Of a stretch of DNA of 35,585 bases, positions 8,551 through 20,685 are shown piece after piece. The position numbers and the translations under genes were made by a program. The notes beneath the pieces were generated by a model. That model worked only from the letters and a program-made list of their open reading frames with translations, was not told the DNA's origin and did no database searches. The stretch comes from Methanomicrobiales archaeon. Lineage in GTDB: Archaea > Halobacteriota > Methanomicrobia > Methanomicrobiales > Methanospirillaceae. Each line of letters begins with the position of its first letter. The stretch's first letter is position 1. The stretch lies in the NCBI GenBank assembly GCA_026394715.1, contig JAPKXR010000233.1, positions 1 to 35,585 of the forward strand, given 5' to 3'.

Positions 8551-8973
8551 TTGACCAGCGAAAAAGAACTGATGCGCATTGGGATATCCCTGCCAAAGAA
8601 CCTGCTTGACAAGTTTGACGAAATAATAAATTATCGTGGATATTCATCACGTTCCGAAGGGATCCGGGATGCTATCAGAAGTTACATTACCCATTATAAA
8701 TGGATGTCAGATGTGAAGGGAGAAAGGCAGGGAGTTATCACCATGATCTATGACCATGGGCAACGGGGACTTCTTACCACCCTGACTGATATCCAGCACG
8801 AATTTATTTCGATCGTTCAGGCATCACTGCATTCCCATGTCACGCATGGTCGCTGCCTTGAAGTAATTCTCGTGAGAGGGGATGGTTCGCAGCTGAAATC
8901 TCTCGCTGAACGGCTGATGTCTCAAAAGGGTGTGGAATCGGTAAAATTAACGACTATTATGGTACGTGAATAA
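8551..8973 (+). CDS. nikR: NikR-family nickel-responsive transcriptional regulator
   Basis: This nickel-sensing ribbon-helix-helix repressor controls nickel uptake genes. With the TTG start it is 140 residues: an RHH DNA-binding segment at about 8-48 (MRIGISLPKNLLDKF, then SRSEGIRDAIRSY) and a C-terminal ACT-like metal domain. The four square-planar nickel ligands are all present as His83, His94, His96 and Cys102, with the same 11-2-6 spacing as His76, His87, His89 and Cys95 of Escherichia coli NikR. It lies immediately before the cbiM-cbiN-cbiO-cbiQ transporter genes on the same strand, which supports a nickel role and autogenous or local control. Start choice is uncertain (8515 GTG, 8551 TTG or 8572 ATG); the family identity is not. 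Confidence 0.92.
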   Translation: MTSEKELMRIGISLPKNLLDKFDEIINYRGYSSRSEGIRDAIRSYITHYKWMSDVKGERQGVITMIYDHGQRGLLTTLTDIQHEFISIVQASLHSHVTHGRCLEVILVRGDGSQLKSLAERLMSQKGVESVKLTTIMVRE

Positions 8974-9105
8974 TTCCCCCGTGCGGTTTTCTAAAAATTC
9001 CCTGTATCTGGCCAGGATCTGTTAAAATATACCCTGAATGAAACTGAATTTTTTGGCATTTTCGCAATAGTAGTCGTTGATTACCATGTGCAATTTTTTT
9101 GAAAA

Positions 9106-9155
9106 GATACTTTTAAAATATTAAATTAAAAACTATTAATACCTCTAAAGTATTA
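9106..9155 (+). promoter_or_regulatory. Promoter and candidate nickel operator before cbiM
   Basis: An AT-rich TATA-like run (acttttaaaatattaaa, about 9110-9126) is followed by the perfect inverted repeat taatac-N7-gtatta at 9137-9142 and 9150-9155. It lies some 37 bases before the cbiM ATG, where a repressor would block transcription start. NikR sites are palindromic half-sites, but this spacing is shorter than the enterobacterial operator, so binding is only inferred. Confidence 0.35.
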
Positions 9156-9191
9156 CAAATTATTTTAATTGTGCTACTTATGTGGACTTAC

Positions 9192-9848
9192 ATGCACATA
9201 GCTGGTGCATTTATCCCGATAAGGCAGGGCGGAATCTCCTGGGCGATTGCCCCTGGTCTTTGTGTACCTCTCCATACGGTGGGCAAAGAACGAGTTAAAC
9301 GAGGGAGAACTGCCCCTTGTTGCAGTGCTTGCAGCGGGAATTTTTGCGCTCCAGTCTTTCAACCTTCCCGTCTCGATGGGGATAAGCGGGCACCTGGTAG
9401 GCGGGGCACTGGTCGCAATTATCCTTGGTTCCCCCTTTGCTGCGGTCTTCATCCTTACGCTGGTGCTGATTGTCCAGGGTATTCATGTTCGGTAATGGTG
9501 GGATCACGACAATGGGCGTAAACATCCTCAACATGGGTGCAGTTGGTGGTTTTGTCGGGTTCTACAGCTTCAAAGGACTGAAAGCGGCAACCCGGAGCGT
9601 GCCGGTGTCCGCGTTCATCGCCGCATGGCTGGCCTGTTTAATTCCTGCGCTCTGTGCGTCTGTTGAACTCTGGCTTGCCGGGACCTTCCCGCTCGAGGCC
9701 GGCCTGGTTGCAATGGGAATTTACCATTGCGATCATCGGCGTCATCGAGGGTACCGTTACGGTCGCCGCCATTTACCTGATTATGAATGTCCGGCCTGAC
9801 ATGGTTGATGAAGGTCTGTTGCCTGCAAAAGGTGGTGCAGTGGCATGA
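9192..9848 (+). pseudogene. cbiM: Nickel/cobalt ECF transporter substrate-capture protein CbiM/NikM, three frameshifts
   Basis: CbiM binds the metal ion in the membrane as the S component of the nickel ECF transporter. The reading starts at the ATG 9192 with Met-His-Ile, the N-terminus whose His2 binds metal in NikM. Frame then shifts by +1 three times: in the cccc run at 9250-9253, near 9483, and around 9715-9722. Joined across the shifts, the protein reads MHIAGAFIPI..., LVFVYLSIRWAKNELNEGEL, FGNGGITTMGVNILNMGAVGG and FTIAIIGVIEGTVTVAA, a full-length CbiM with conserved helices. Each segment stays close to the family, so the lesions are very recent or are sequence errors. The final frame ends overlapping cbiN by four bases, as in intact operons. 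As written, no functional protein could be made. Confidence 0.85.
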
Positions 9849-10178
9849 TCGATAAGAAACCCCTGATTGCAGGTGGACCAATCCTCGCAATTTTTATAGG
9901 GGTTTTCGCCGTGTTCTTTGCATCGGGTGACCCGGATGGCCTGGAAAGTACCGCACTGATCATCCAGGGTGGGAAGATTCTGACCTGCCCTACTCCACCA
10001 GATGCAGAAATTGAGGGGAATATGGAAGGTAAGTCTGCTTATTCAGCTCCGCGGACTGATTATTCTCTCGGTGAAGGAAGTGGTCCGGGCGAGGGAATTC
10101 TGGCAATTTTCGGGGGGAACGGTCCTGGCAATCCTCGTTGCCATTGGCGTGGTATATGCATTAAAGGGTCGCAGGTAA
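9845..10178 (+). pseudogene. cbiN: Nickel/cobalt ECF transporter accessory membrane protein CbiN (PDGLE type), one frameshift
   Basis: CbiN is the small two-helix partner of CbiM that carries the PDGLE motif. The first frame gives a membrane helix (GPILAIFIGVFAVFF) followed by DPDGLESTAL, then MEGKSAYSAPRTDYSLGE. In the gggggg run at 10112-10117 one extra base shifts the frame. Removing one G restores GGTVLAILVAIGVVYALKG, the second helix, and a stop at 10176-10178. Without that correction the frame runs on into unrelated sequence to 10264 and overlaps the start of cbiO. ATG overlaps the cbiM stop (atga, 9845-9848), indicating translational coupling when both were intact. Confidence 0.8.
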
Positions 10179-10205
10179 GAAAAACCTACCCAAGGCAAAC
10201 CAATA

Positions 10206-10241
10206 GACATTTAATTTTTCTAATCCCAGTTCTCTCCACTC
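10206..10241 (+). promoter_or_regulatory. Possible separate promoter for cbiO-cbiQ
   Basis: The 63-base gap after cbiN holds a TATA-like catttaattttt (about 10207-10218), centred roughly 27 bases before the cbiO ATG with no ribosome binding site. That is the leaderless pattern seen elsewhere in this window, so cbiOQ may be expressed apart from cbiMN. Confidence 0.4.
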
Positions 10242-11075
10242 ATGCATCTTATCGAAACCCGTGATCTCTGTTATACATATCCTGGCAATGTCACAGCACT
10301 TCATCATGTCAATTTTATTGCCCCACGAAAAGCACGTATCGCCGTAATCGGGTCCAATGGTGCGGGTAAGAGTACACTTTTCAAACATTTTAACGGAATT
10401 TTTAAACCCACCTCGGGATCGGTGTTGGTCCAGGGTGAACCGATCACCAAAGAAAATATCCGTAACGTCCGTAAATTTGTCGGTATTGTATTCCAGAACC
10501 CTGATGACCAGATTTTTTCACCGACGGTAGAACAGGATATTGCATTCGGCCCCACGAACCTGGGCCTCGATGAGGAAATCGTACAGCACCGTGTCTGTGA
10601 AGCGCTCCGTATTGTCGGTATTGAACACCTTGCAAACCGTGTCCCACATCACTTGAGCGGCGGTGAAAAGAAACGGGTCGCCATTGCCGGTGTGGTGGCT
10701 ATGGAACCGCAGGTACTGGTCCTTGATGAACCAACTGCAGGCCTTGACCCCCAGGGTGTGCGTGATTTTAACAATTTTTGCAATTCCCTCTCCCAAAAGT
10801 ACGGCCTCACCGTGATCTTTTCAACCCACGATGTCTCCCTTGTACCTGAAATCGCCGATTACGTGTATGTAATGAATAAGGGGGCCATTGTAGCGTCCGG
10901 GACCATCGAAGAGATCTTTGTTCAGATGGAGATGCTCCAGTCAGTCCGGCTCGATGTACCGGTATTACCTAAATTAATTCGTTCCCTCCAGGAGCATGGT
11001 GTCGATATCAACATGGGATATACCTTTGGCGAAGTGGAAGCGGTATTCCTCGAGGCATTTGGGAAGAAGGCATGA
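10242..11075 (+). CDS. cbiO: Nickel/cobalt ECF transporter ATPase CbiO
   Basis: This ATPase powers uptake of Ni or Co by the ECF transporter. The 277-residue protein has an intact ABC core: Walker A GSNGAGKST (37-45), Q-loop Gln85 in VFQNPDDQIFSPTVEQD, signature LSGGE (138-142), Walker B VLVLDEP (158-164) with catalytic Glu, and the switch His in STHD. The IFSPTVEQDIAFGP stretch is typical of ECF-type ATPases. It overlaps cbiQ by four bases. Unlike the two genes before it, it carries no frameshift. Nickel rather than cobalt is suggested by the adjacent nikR. Confidence 0.95.
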   Translation: MHLIETRDLCYTYPGNVTALHHVNFIAPRKARIAVIGSNGAGKSTLFKHFNGIFKPTSGSVLVQGEPITKENIRNVRKFVGIVFQNPDDQIFSPTVEQDIAFGPTNLGLDEEIVQHRVCEALRIVGIEHLANRVPHHLSGGEKKRVAIAGVVAMEPQVLVLDEPTAGLDPQGVRDFNNFCNSLSQKYGLTVIFSTHDVSLVPEIADYVYVMNKGAIVASGTIEEIFVQMEMLQSVRLDVPVLPKLIRSLQEHGVDINMGYTFGEVEAVFLEAFGKKA

Positions 11076-11899
11076 TCGAAGAACTGTTTGACATCGAACG
11101 GTACGCCTACCGTGACAGCATTATGCACCGGCTTGATGCAAGGGCCAAGATCATCGTGGTGTTTGCCACCATCATCGCGATAGTCTCGGTACCTTATTCT
11201 CCCATAGTACTCACAATCGGAACGATTTTTTTTGTTTTTTTCATCGTGCTCTGGGCACTCACCGGGTTGTCCCCCGTGGTGTACCTGAAGCGTGCCTTGT
11301 TAATCATACCCCTGTGGGGCATTGTCATCCTGTTCCAGATATTTATTAAAAACCCCTATTACACCGAATACACGACGGTGGTTGCCCTGCCGTTCGGGAT
11401 CAATATTTACGCTGAATCTATCCAGTTTGCGTTCATCCTGCTGGTAAAATTTATTGTTACTATCTCATTCATTATCCTCCTCTCATCGACGACCAAGGTG
11501 CAGGACCTGCTTGATGGCGGAAGAAGGCTCGGGCTGCCCGCAGAATTTGCACTTGCCCTTGGTATGATGGTCCGTTACCTGTTTGTCTTTGGCTACATGT
11601 ACCGGAAGATCGTCCAGACGCTTGAGACCAAGGCGTTCGACCCGTTTGACCGGAACCTTCCCTATCGCTACCGGATGCGCCAGATCGGGTATACCATCGG
11701 GACCATGTTCATCAGGTCATACGAGCAGGGGGAGCGTGTCTACACAAGCATGCTTTGCCGGGGATATGGCCGGCACAGCCACCTCTTCTTAAAGAAAAAA
11801 GGATTTAAATTTTCGGAATGGATATTTCTCGCAGTCTGCTTAGGGTTTATTATCATTATCCCGGTAACGGTCTGGTTGAAACAGGTATCCTGGTTCTGA
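11072..11899 (+). CDS. cbiQ: Nickel/cobalt ECF transporter permease CbiQ (T component)
   Basis: CbiQ is the transmembrane coupling subunit that links the ATPase to the substrate-capture protein. Its 275 residues show several strong hydrophobic helices (for example IIVVFATIIAIVSV near 27-40 and IFLAVCLGFIIIIPVTVW near the end). The cytoplasmic coupling-helix region carries LETKAFDP and SMLCRGYGR, matching the paired short motifs of T components. It is coupled to cbiO through the overlapping atga and lies last in the nickel block. Length is usual and the frame is intact. Confidence 0.93.
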   Translation: MIEELFDIERYAYRDSIMHRLDARAKIIVVFATIIAIVSVPYSPIVLTIGTIFFVFFIVLWALTGLSPVVYLKRALLIIPLWGIVILFQIFIKNPYYTEYTTVVALPFGINIYAESIQFAFILLVKFIVTISFIILLSSTTKVQDLLDGGRRLGLPAEFALALGMMVRYLFVFGYMYRKIVQTLETKAFDPFDRNLPYRYRMRQIGYTIGTMFIRSYEQGERVYTSMLCRGYGRHSHLFLKKKGFKFSEWIFLAVCLGFIIIIPVTVWLKQVSWF

Positions 11900-11946
11900 A
11901 TGGGACAAAAGGAGTATTTTAATCCCTGTCCTGTATACCTATTGTC

Positions 11947-12255
11947 ATGGGAAGCAGATTTGGTCGCGGGTTTATTGTTAACCTGTCCTTGATAAACCGT
12001 CATTTTGCATTATCTCCTGAACAGGCATGGTACGGGGCTGCTGACCATCTTGATGAGATGGTCCTGCCGCTGTCTTTTAAAGGCACCGAAGTGGAACAGC
12101 TGGTCGGGAGCCTCCGGAAGCATATCATCTGGCATGTCCCGGGTACCAGTGACAAGGAAGATGCAAAAGAAGTCAACCGGTTACTGGACCGTCTTGCTGT
12201 GGCGATTGATAATAATCTCGGGATAAAAGATGCGGAATTAGGCGATTTTCACTAA
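11947..12255 (+). CDS. Small hypothetical protein, unknown function
   Basis: I do not recognise this 102-residue protein. It begins MGSRFGRGFIVNLSLI and is otherwise soluble, with amphipathic helices, a central EQLVGSLRKHIIWHVPGTSD and an acidic/basic C-terminal helix (KEDAKEVNRLLDRLAVAIDNN). No signal peptide, membrane segment or cysteine is present. Codon use is like its neighbours, and a TATA-like tattttaatcc lies roughly 25 bases before the ATG, so it is probably a real leaderless gene. It sits 102 bases before gyrB on the same strand, which may or may not imply a link to DNA topology. Confidence 0.7.
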   Translation: MGSRFGRGFIVNLSLINRHFALSPEQAWYGAADHLDEMVLPLSFKGTEVEQLVGSLRKHIIWHVPGTSDKEDAKEVNRLLDRLAVAIDNNLGIKDAELGDFH

Positions 12256-12354
12256 TCCAGGTCGTCCGGACTAATCAGGATTAAGTGTTAAAACAACCAT
12301 TACTGTGTGTGATTGACGATCTGTTTACTGAAGAGTTTTTTTTGGTGGGGGTAA

Positions 12355-16792
<4,438 letters not shown>

Positions 16793-16798
16793 CCCCCA

Positions 16799-16817
16799 TT
16801 ATTTTTTTCATTTTTAG
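16799..16817 (+). terminator. T-rich terminator after gyrA
   Basis: ttatttttttcatttttag directly after the gyrA stop codon is the oligo-T form that archaeal RNA polymerase terminates at. Confidence 0.5.
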
Positions 16818-17071
16818 GATCGTAGTGGTTGATACACACCATTTTAAGGGTGGGATACACTTGTCGTCACTTCTCCCGTGGCCGGTATTCCAGGATTGGG
16901 GCCGCCAGATTTAATTGGGATTGGTTTACATTACCTGATTATGTCATGATCCGGTGATTTCACGGCGTATGTTTTTTTGCCACCCCATTGAGGGTTAACG
17001 GGGCCAGGATATTTCCTGCTCAAATGCAAAAAGTGGCAAGTGTTATCTCATTCCGGCTAAAAAGATTGCAT

Positions 17072-17485
17072 ATGTTCCAGCAGAGATTTGATCTCCAGAC
17101 GAAATGTGAAGGTGAGATGGTGAATATCACCCCCGGTGTGGAAAAAATTGTCCATGAGAGCGGTGTGATGAGCGGCCTTGCCAATATTTTTGTGACCGGT
17201 TCTACGGTCGCAATCACCACGATTGAATATGAGGACGGCGTCCTCGAGGATTTTAGGCGGGCCCTGTCCGTTCTTGCACCTGATACTATCCCCTATGTAC
17301 ATAATGTCAGGTGGGGAGACGGGAATGGGAGATCACATGTGAAGGCAGCGTGCATCGGCCCTTCTTTGACGGTCCCCATAGCAAACGGTGCACTCATGTG
17401 CGGGACCTGGCAGCAGGTCGTACTGGTTGAACTGGATGTCCGGTCAGGACGGAAAAGGACGGTTGTGGTGACCGTGGTAGAATGA
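17072..17485 (+). CDS. YjbQ family (UPF0047) protein, possible secondary thiamine-phosphate synthase
   Basis: The 138-residue product from the ATG at 17072 matches the YjbQ/UPF0047 fold: an N-terminal strand region, then NITPGVEKIVHESGVMSGLANIFV, the acidic DGVLEDFRRALSVLAP stretch, and the conserved WGDGNGRSHVKAACIGPSLTVPI and GTWQQVVLVELD near the C-terminus. These hold the family's conserved His, Glu, Asp and Asn residues. Members rescue thiamine auxotrophy weakly in bacteria, but the true activity is unsettled. I set the start at 17072, because the 28 residues upstream in frame do not belong to the family. It stands alone between gyrA and a convergent UPF0147 gene. Confidence 0.85.
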   Translation: MFQQRFDLQTKCEGEMVNITPGVEKIVHESGVMSGLANIFVTGSTVAITTIEYEDGVLEDFRRALSVLAPDTIPYVHNVRWGDGNGRSHVKAACIGPSLTVPIANGALMCGTWQQVVLVELDVRSGRKRTVVVTVVE

Positions 17486-17716
17486 TGTAAACGCCAGGCA
17501 GGGAAATGTATTTTTCCGGTGCCTGATTCCAAAACCCGGGATACCGTTAATTGGGTATAATCTAATTTTCTCGCAGTGCACGGGGAGCGGATAGCGTGAA
17601 AATGCCCTTGGATGATCCCTGAGAAAACAACATATACTCTTCCTCTTTCCTGTTAAATCTATGCGGTTAACCCCCGGGTATTCAAGGCAAAAAAAAGAAT
17701 GACCTCCCCGGTATGA

Positions 17717-17980
17717 TTAATCGAGTGGGATTGTCTCGAGCTGGGATACGAGTTCCCATATCCGGGTCCTTGCATGCACCGGCATGTTGGGATCATTGCT
17801 GATTTCGTCAATTTTTGAGATTGCCTCCGCGGCACGGAGACCGATCCCCTTATTTGGATTTGTGAGCAGCAACCGTGTTTCATCCGCGACGCGCCTTATG
17901 TTTCTCGGTATTGTGTTGTCATCCATGATGTGCTGCAGCATCTGGACACAGTTATCTATTGTTTTTTCTGGATTCGTCAT
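17717..17980 (-). CDS. UPF0147 family protein
   Basis: A small all-helical archaeal protein of 87 residues and unknown function. The conserved UPF0147 pattern is clear: [19 protein letters not shown] near the N-terminus, then [31 protein letters not shown]. Length equals the family norm (about 85-95). A ggtgat sequence precedes the ATG. The gene is transcribed divergently from the zinc-ribbon gene, and the roughly 78-base gap holds a TATA-like sequence for each direction. Confidence 0.92.
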   Translation of the reverse strand: MTNPEKTIDNCVQMLQHIMDDNTIPRNIRRVADETRLLLTNPNKGIGLRAAEAISKIDEISNDPNMPVHARTRIWELVSQLETIPLD

Positions 17981-18002
17981 GATATCACCATTCGTGAGCT
18001 TC

Positions 18003-18033
18003 TTTATTAATACTACTATCCTGCCTTATATAG
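18003..18033. promoter_or_regulatory. Back-to-back promoters of UPF0147 and the zinc-ribbon gene
   Basis: On the plus strand cttatatag (18025-18033) is centred about 29 bases before the GTG at 18059. On the minus strand tattaataaa (18003-18012) precedes the UPF0147 ATG by about 28 bases. Both fit archaeal TATA boxes at leaderless or short-leader distance. Confidence 0.5.
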
Positions 18034-18058
18034 TTTGATACACCAACCTAACAACCTG

Positions 18059-18439
18059 GTGATACTGATAACCGAGAAGAAACCCGATGATGTAATGGCA
18101 GAATACCTCCTGAAAGGGGCAAAAATGCTGGCAAAAACGTGCCCTGCCTGTGGATCGCCGATGTTCACCTACAAGGACCGGACATTTTGTGTAATGTGTG
18201 AACTGGAAGATCAGAAGTTATCAGGACCCGCAGGGAAACAACCACGGAACCCTGTTGCACTACCAAACGAAGAAGCCAGGGTGCATGCCTCAGCTCACGA
18301 ACTCGCCTGTGCACTGGAGACAACGTTGATCACGCTCTCCGGACGGATTGCCACTGAACCTGACCCCGGCCGCTGTCTTTCCCTGATGAGTACCATTAAA
18401 ATAGGGATCGAAGCCCTGAAGCTCCTCTCTCAGCCGTAA
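18059..18439 (+). CDS. Sjogren/scleroderma autoantigen p27-type zinc-ribbon protein
   Basis: A 126-residue protein with the archaeal p27 (SSSCA1/ZNRD2-like) layout: a leading helix DDVMAEYLLKGAKMLAKT, then a zinc ribbon formed by CPAC and CVMC fourteen residues apart, and a C-terminal helical tail. Function is not established in archaea. I prefer the GTG at 18059, which sits at leaderless distance from a TATA box. A TTG at 18035 and an ATG at 18095 are other options. The last ten bases overlap the end of hef, which runs the other way. Confidence 0.85.
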   Translation: MILITEKKPDDVMAEYLLKGAKMLAKTCPACGSPMFTYKDRTFCVMCELEDQKLSGPAGKQPRNPVALPNEEARVHASAHELACALETTLITLSGRIATEPDPGRCLSLMSTIKIGIEALKLLSQP

Positions 18440-20685
18440 GGGTGCCTCGATAATTCATATATCTTTTTTGCCCGTTTCTCCCCTACTCCCTGAACGCCGG
18501 ATAGTGCTTTTTCATCTGCGTTGACAATTCCCTGCACTGAACCGAAATGGTCAAGGAGCAGCCTTGCATTTTTAAGCCCGATTTCCGGGAAAGCACCGAT
18601 TATACTCTCCTGCTGTTCCATGTGTGAATGGTAGGGTTTCCTGATCGACGGCGTCCGGTCTCCACGCTCATCAAACTCCCGTTTTGCAATGACGAGAAGC
18701 ATCGCCGCCGTATCGGCCTCGTCTTTCGTTGTGAGCAATATCACCCCGAGGTCGATTGCAATCGCTGAAAGAGTCCCGCGGATTGCATTCGGGTGGATAT
18801 TTCTCTCCAGGTAGAGGTCACCCCCCTCGATGACCAGCACCGGTCGTATGCAGGCGGTTGCAAGTGACCGTAACTGCCCAAGAAGGTCGCGGTTGACAAG
18901 GGTGTCAGCAAAATCCCTCGTTGTCTTCCGTTCTACGATTATCCGGTCACCTATTGCATAATCGCCGATCTGCAACCTCTGGATACTGATCGAGGCACCT
19001 AATGCATGGAGAGATTCCACTACCTTGGATGAAGTCTCCCGGTCATCGACCACTATTGCCGGCCCTGTCCCGGCCGGGGAAACCGTGGCGGTAAACTCTT
19101 CAATACTCATCTGTGTTGCATTATTTTCCCCGGAAAACGGTTCCGGCAGGTCATCCCGGATCTGTTGTATCCCTTTTGCCATCGCCTGTTCCCGTGACTG
19201 GCTCACGTAACGGAAGGTCTCGTCCTGTGTCCCTTGTGTCACCAGGACGATAACTTTACCGTGACCACTCCGGCCGGTCCTCCCTTTTCTCTGTATGCTG
19301 CGGATCTCTGAAGGTACCGCCTCGTAAAACACGACCAGGTCCGTGGACGGAACATCAAGCCCCTCCTCCCCGACCGAGGTGGCGACAAGTACCCGGAACT
19401 CTCCTGCCCTGAACCTCCGCAGGGCATCAATCTGCTTTTTCTGGCTCAGCCCTTTCTCCGCATCCTTTGTAGCCTGCCCGACAAACCGTTCACACGGGAT
19501 TCCCTGCGAGGTCAGCTGGTCAACAATCAGCTGGACTGCGTCGCGGTAAGTCGCAAACACGATGATCCTGCTATCGGTAGAATTGTTAAGTTCTGATTTT
19601 ACAATCGCTTCAACGATTCCGAGTTTTGGGTGCAGCTCGTGGTCCCATCCGGCCACCCTGTCCATGAGACCTGTAAATACCGGGTCCTGGCCAAGTCTTC
19701 TGCTAGCCCTGGAACCGGAAGGTGATGTTGCTTCATCGGCAAGGCGGGAGAGGTAGACCTTTAATACCTTGCTCCCCTGTGACTCGGCTAGTCCCACCGC
19801 ATGTTTCAGCTTCATGATCTCCGCATAGACTGAGGCTGCTGCAAACCCGGACTGTTCCCGCTTCTGGATCTTCTCCTGCACCTGCGCATTGATGGCCGTG
19901 AGGGCTTTCATGGAGAGCAGCTGCCGTTTCGGGACCGTAAGTCCTGCTCCGGCAAGCATCTTCAGGCGGTCATCGAGGAGCCGGTTGAGGTGATCGCGGG
20001 CCCTCTCCAGTTCCGGGGGGAGTGATACGCTGATGATTTCGATCTCACGCTCATGGATATAAGGTCGTACATCGGGGTCATTCTCATTCCTTGTTTCTAC
20101 CTGCCCGATTCCGACATTGGCACAGACTTCCCGTACCTTCTCCTGCTGGCCGCCGGGTGACGCGGTCATGGCAAGAATTCTCGGGTTCTTCGCCTGGGCA
20201 CAGTACTGCTCTGCGAGGAATACGTATGCATAGTTTCCAATGGCCCGGTGACATTCGTCAATAATCATCAGGGTCACGTCTTCAAGAGAATAACGGCCTG
20301 CGAGGAGATCGTTCTTGATCACCTGGGGCGTTGCAAAAATAACGGTCGATTGTTCCCACTCACTGGTGCGCTGTTCACCCGGTGTCTCACCGGTAAACAT
20401 CACAAAGTTTTGTTTATTCCCGTTTTTATCCGGTAGAAGGAGCAGGTTTTCAAAAAACCTCAGGTGTTGCTCGACGAGCGGTTTTGTCGGGGCGAGCATG
20501 AGTACCTTGCCGCCCTCGTTATACAGCCGCGATGCCGCAACAATCAGTGCAACGGCAGTTTTCCCAAGGCCTGTCGGGAGGACAACGAGCGTATTTGTAT
20601 CAAGTGCCCGCATCGCGATTGTCAGTTGGTACTCCCGCGATTCAAGGCTGTCGGGCCGTATCAGAGGGTGGTTGATGGAGGTCAT
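18430..20685 (-). CDS. hef: Hef helicase/nuclease for branched DNA
   Basis: Hef is the euryarchaeal XPF/FANCM relative that unwinds and cuts stalled replication forks. The 751-residue protein has all three parts. The SF2 helicase has Walker A PTGLGKT (37-43), DECH (143-146), TASP (174-177) and the C-terminal helicase block VATSVGEEGLDVPSTD with QRKGRTGR. The ERCC4 nuclease has Asp547, GDY (574-576) and the catalytic ERK (585-587). Tandem helix-hairpin-helix motifs lie near 694-745 (IGAFPEIGLKNARLLL, LSGVQGVGEKRAKKI). It is intact. Its start overlaps the glyS stop by four bases, making a glyS-hef unit. Confidence 0.96.
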   Translation of the reverse strand: MTSINHPLIRPDSLESREYQLTIAMRALDTNTLVVLPTGLGKTAVALIVAASRLYNEGGKVLMLAPTKPLVEQHLRFFENLLLLPDKNGNKQNFVMFTGETPGEQRTSEWEQSTVIFATPQVIKNDLLAGRYSLEDVTLMIIDECHRAIGNYAYVFLAEQYCAQAKNPRILAMTASPGGQQEKVREVCANVGIGQVETRNENDPDVRPYIHEREIEIISVSLPPELERARDHLNRLLDDRLKMLAGAGLTVPKRQLLSMKALTAINAQVQEKIQKREQSGFAAASVYAEIMKLKHAVGLAESQGSKVLKVYLSRLADEATSPSGSRASRRLGQDPVFTGLMDRVAGWDHELHPKLGIVEAIVKSELNNSTDSRIIVFATYRDAVQLIVDQLTSQGIPCERFVGQATKDAEKGLSQKKQIDALRRFRAGEFRVLVATSVGEEGLDVPSTDLVVFYEAVPSEIRSIQRKGRTGRSGHGKVIVLVTQGTQDETFRYVSQSREQAMAKGIQQIRDDLPEPFSGENNATQMSIEEFTATVSPAGTGPAIVVDDRETSSKVVESLHALGASISIQRLQIGDYAIGDRIIVERKTTRDFADTLVNRDLLGQLRSLATACIRPVLVIEGGDLYLERNIHPNAIRGTLSAIAIDLGVILLTTKDEADTAAMLLVIAKREFDERGDRTPSIRKPYHSHMEQQESIIGAFPEIGLKNARLLLDHFGSVQGIVNADEKALSGVQGVGEKRAKKIYELSRHPYG

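Noticed and set aside
9192-10178. Programmed frameshifting as the explanation of the cbiM/cbiN breaks
   Set aside because: Four separate +1 sites in two short genes, without common slippery sequences or stimulatory structures, is not a known programmed arrangement.
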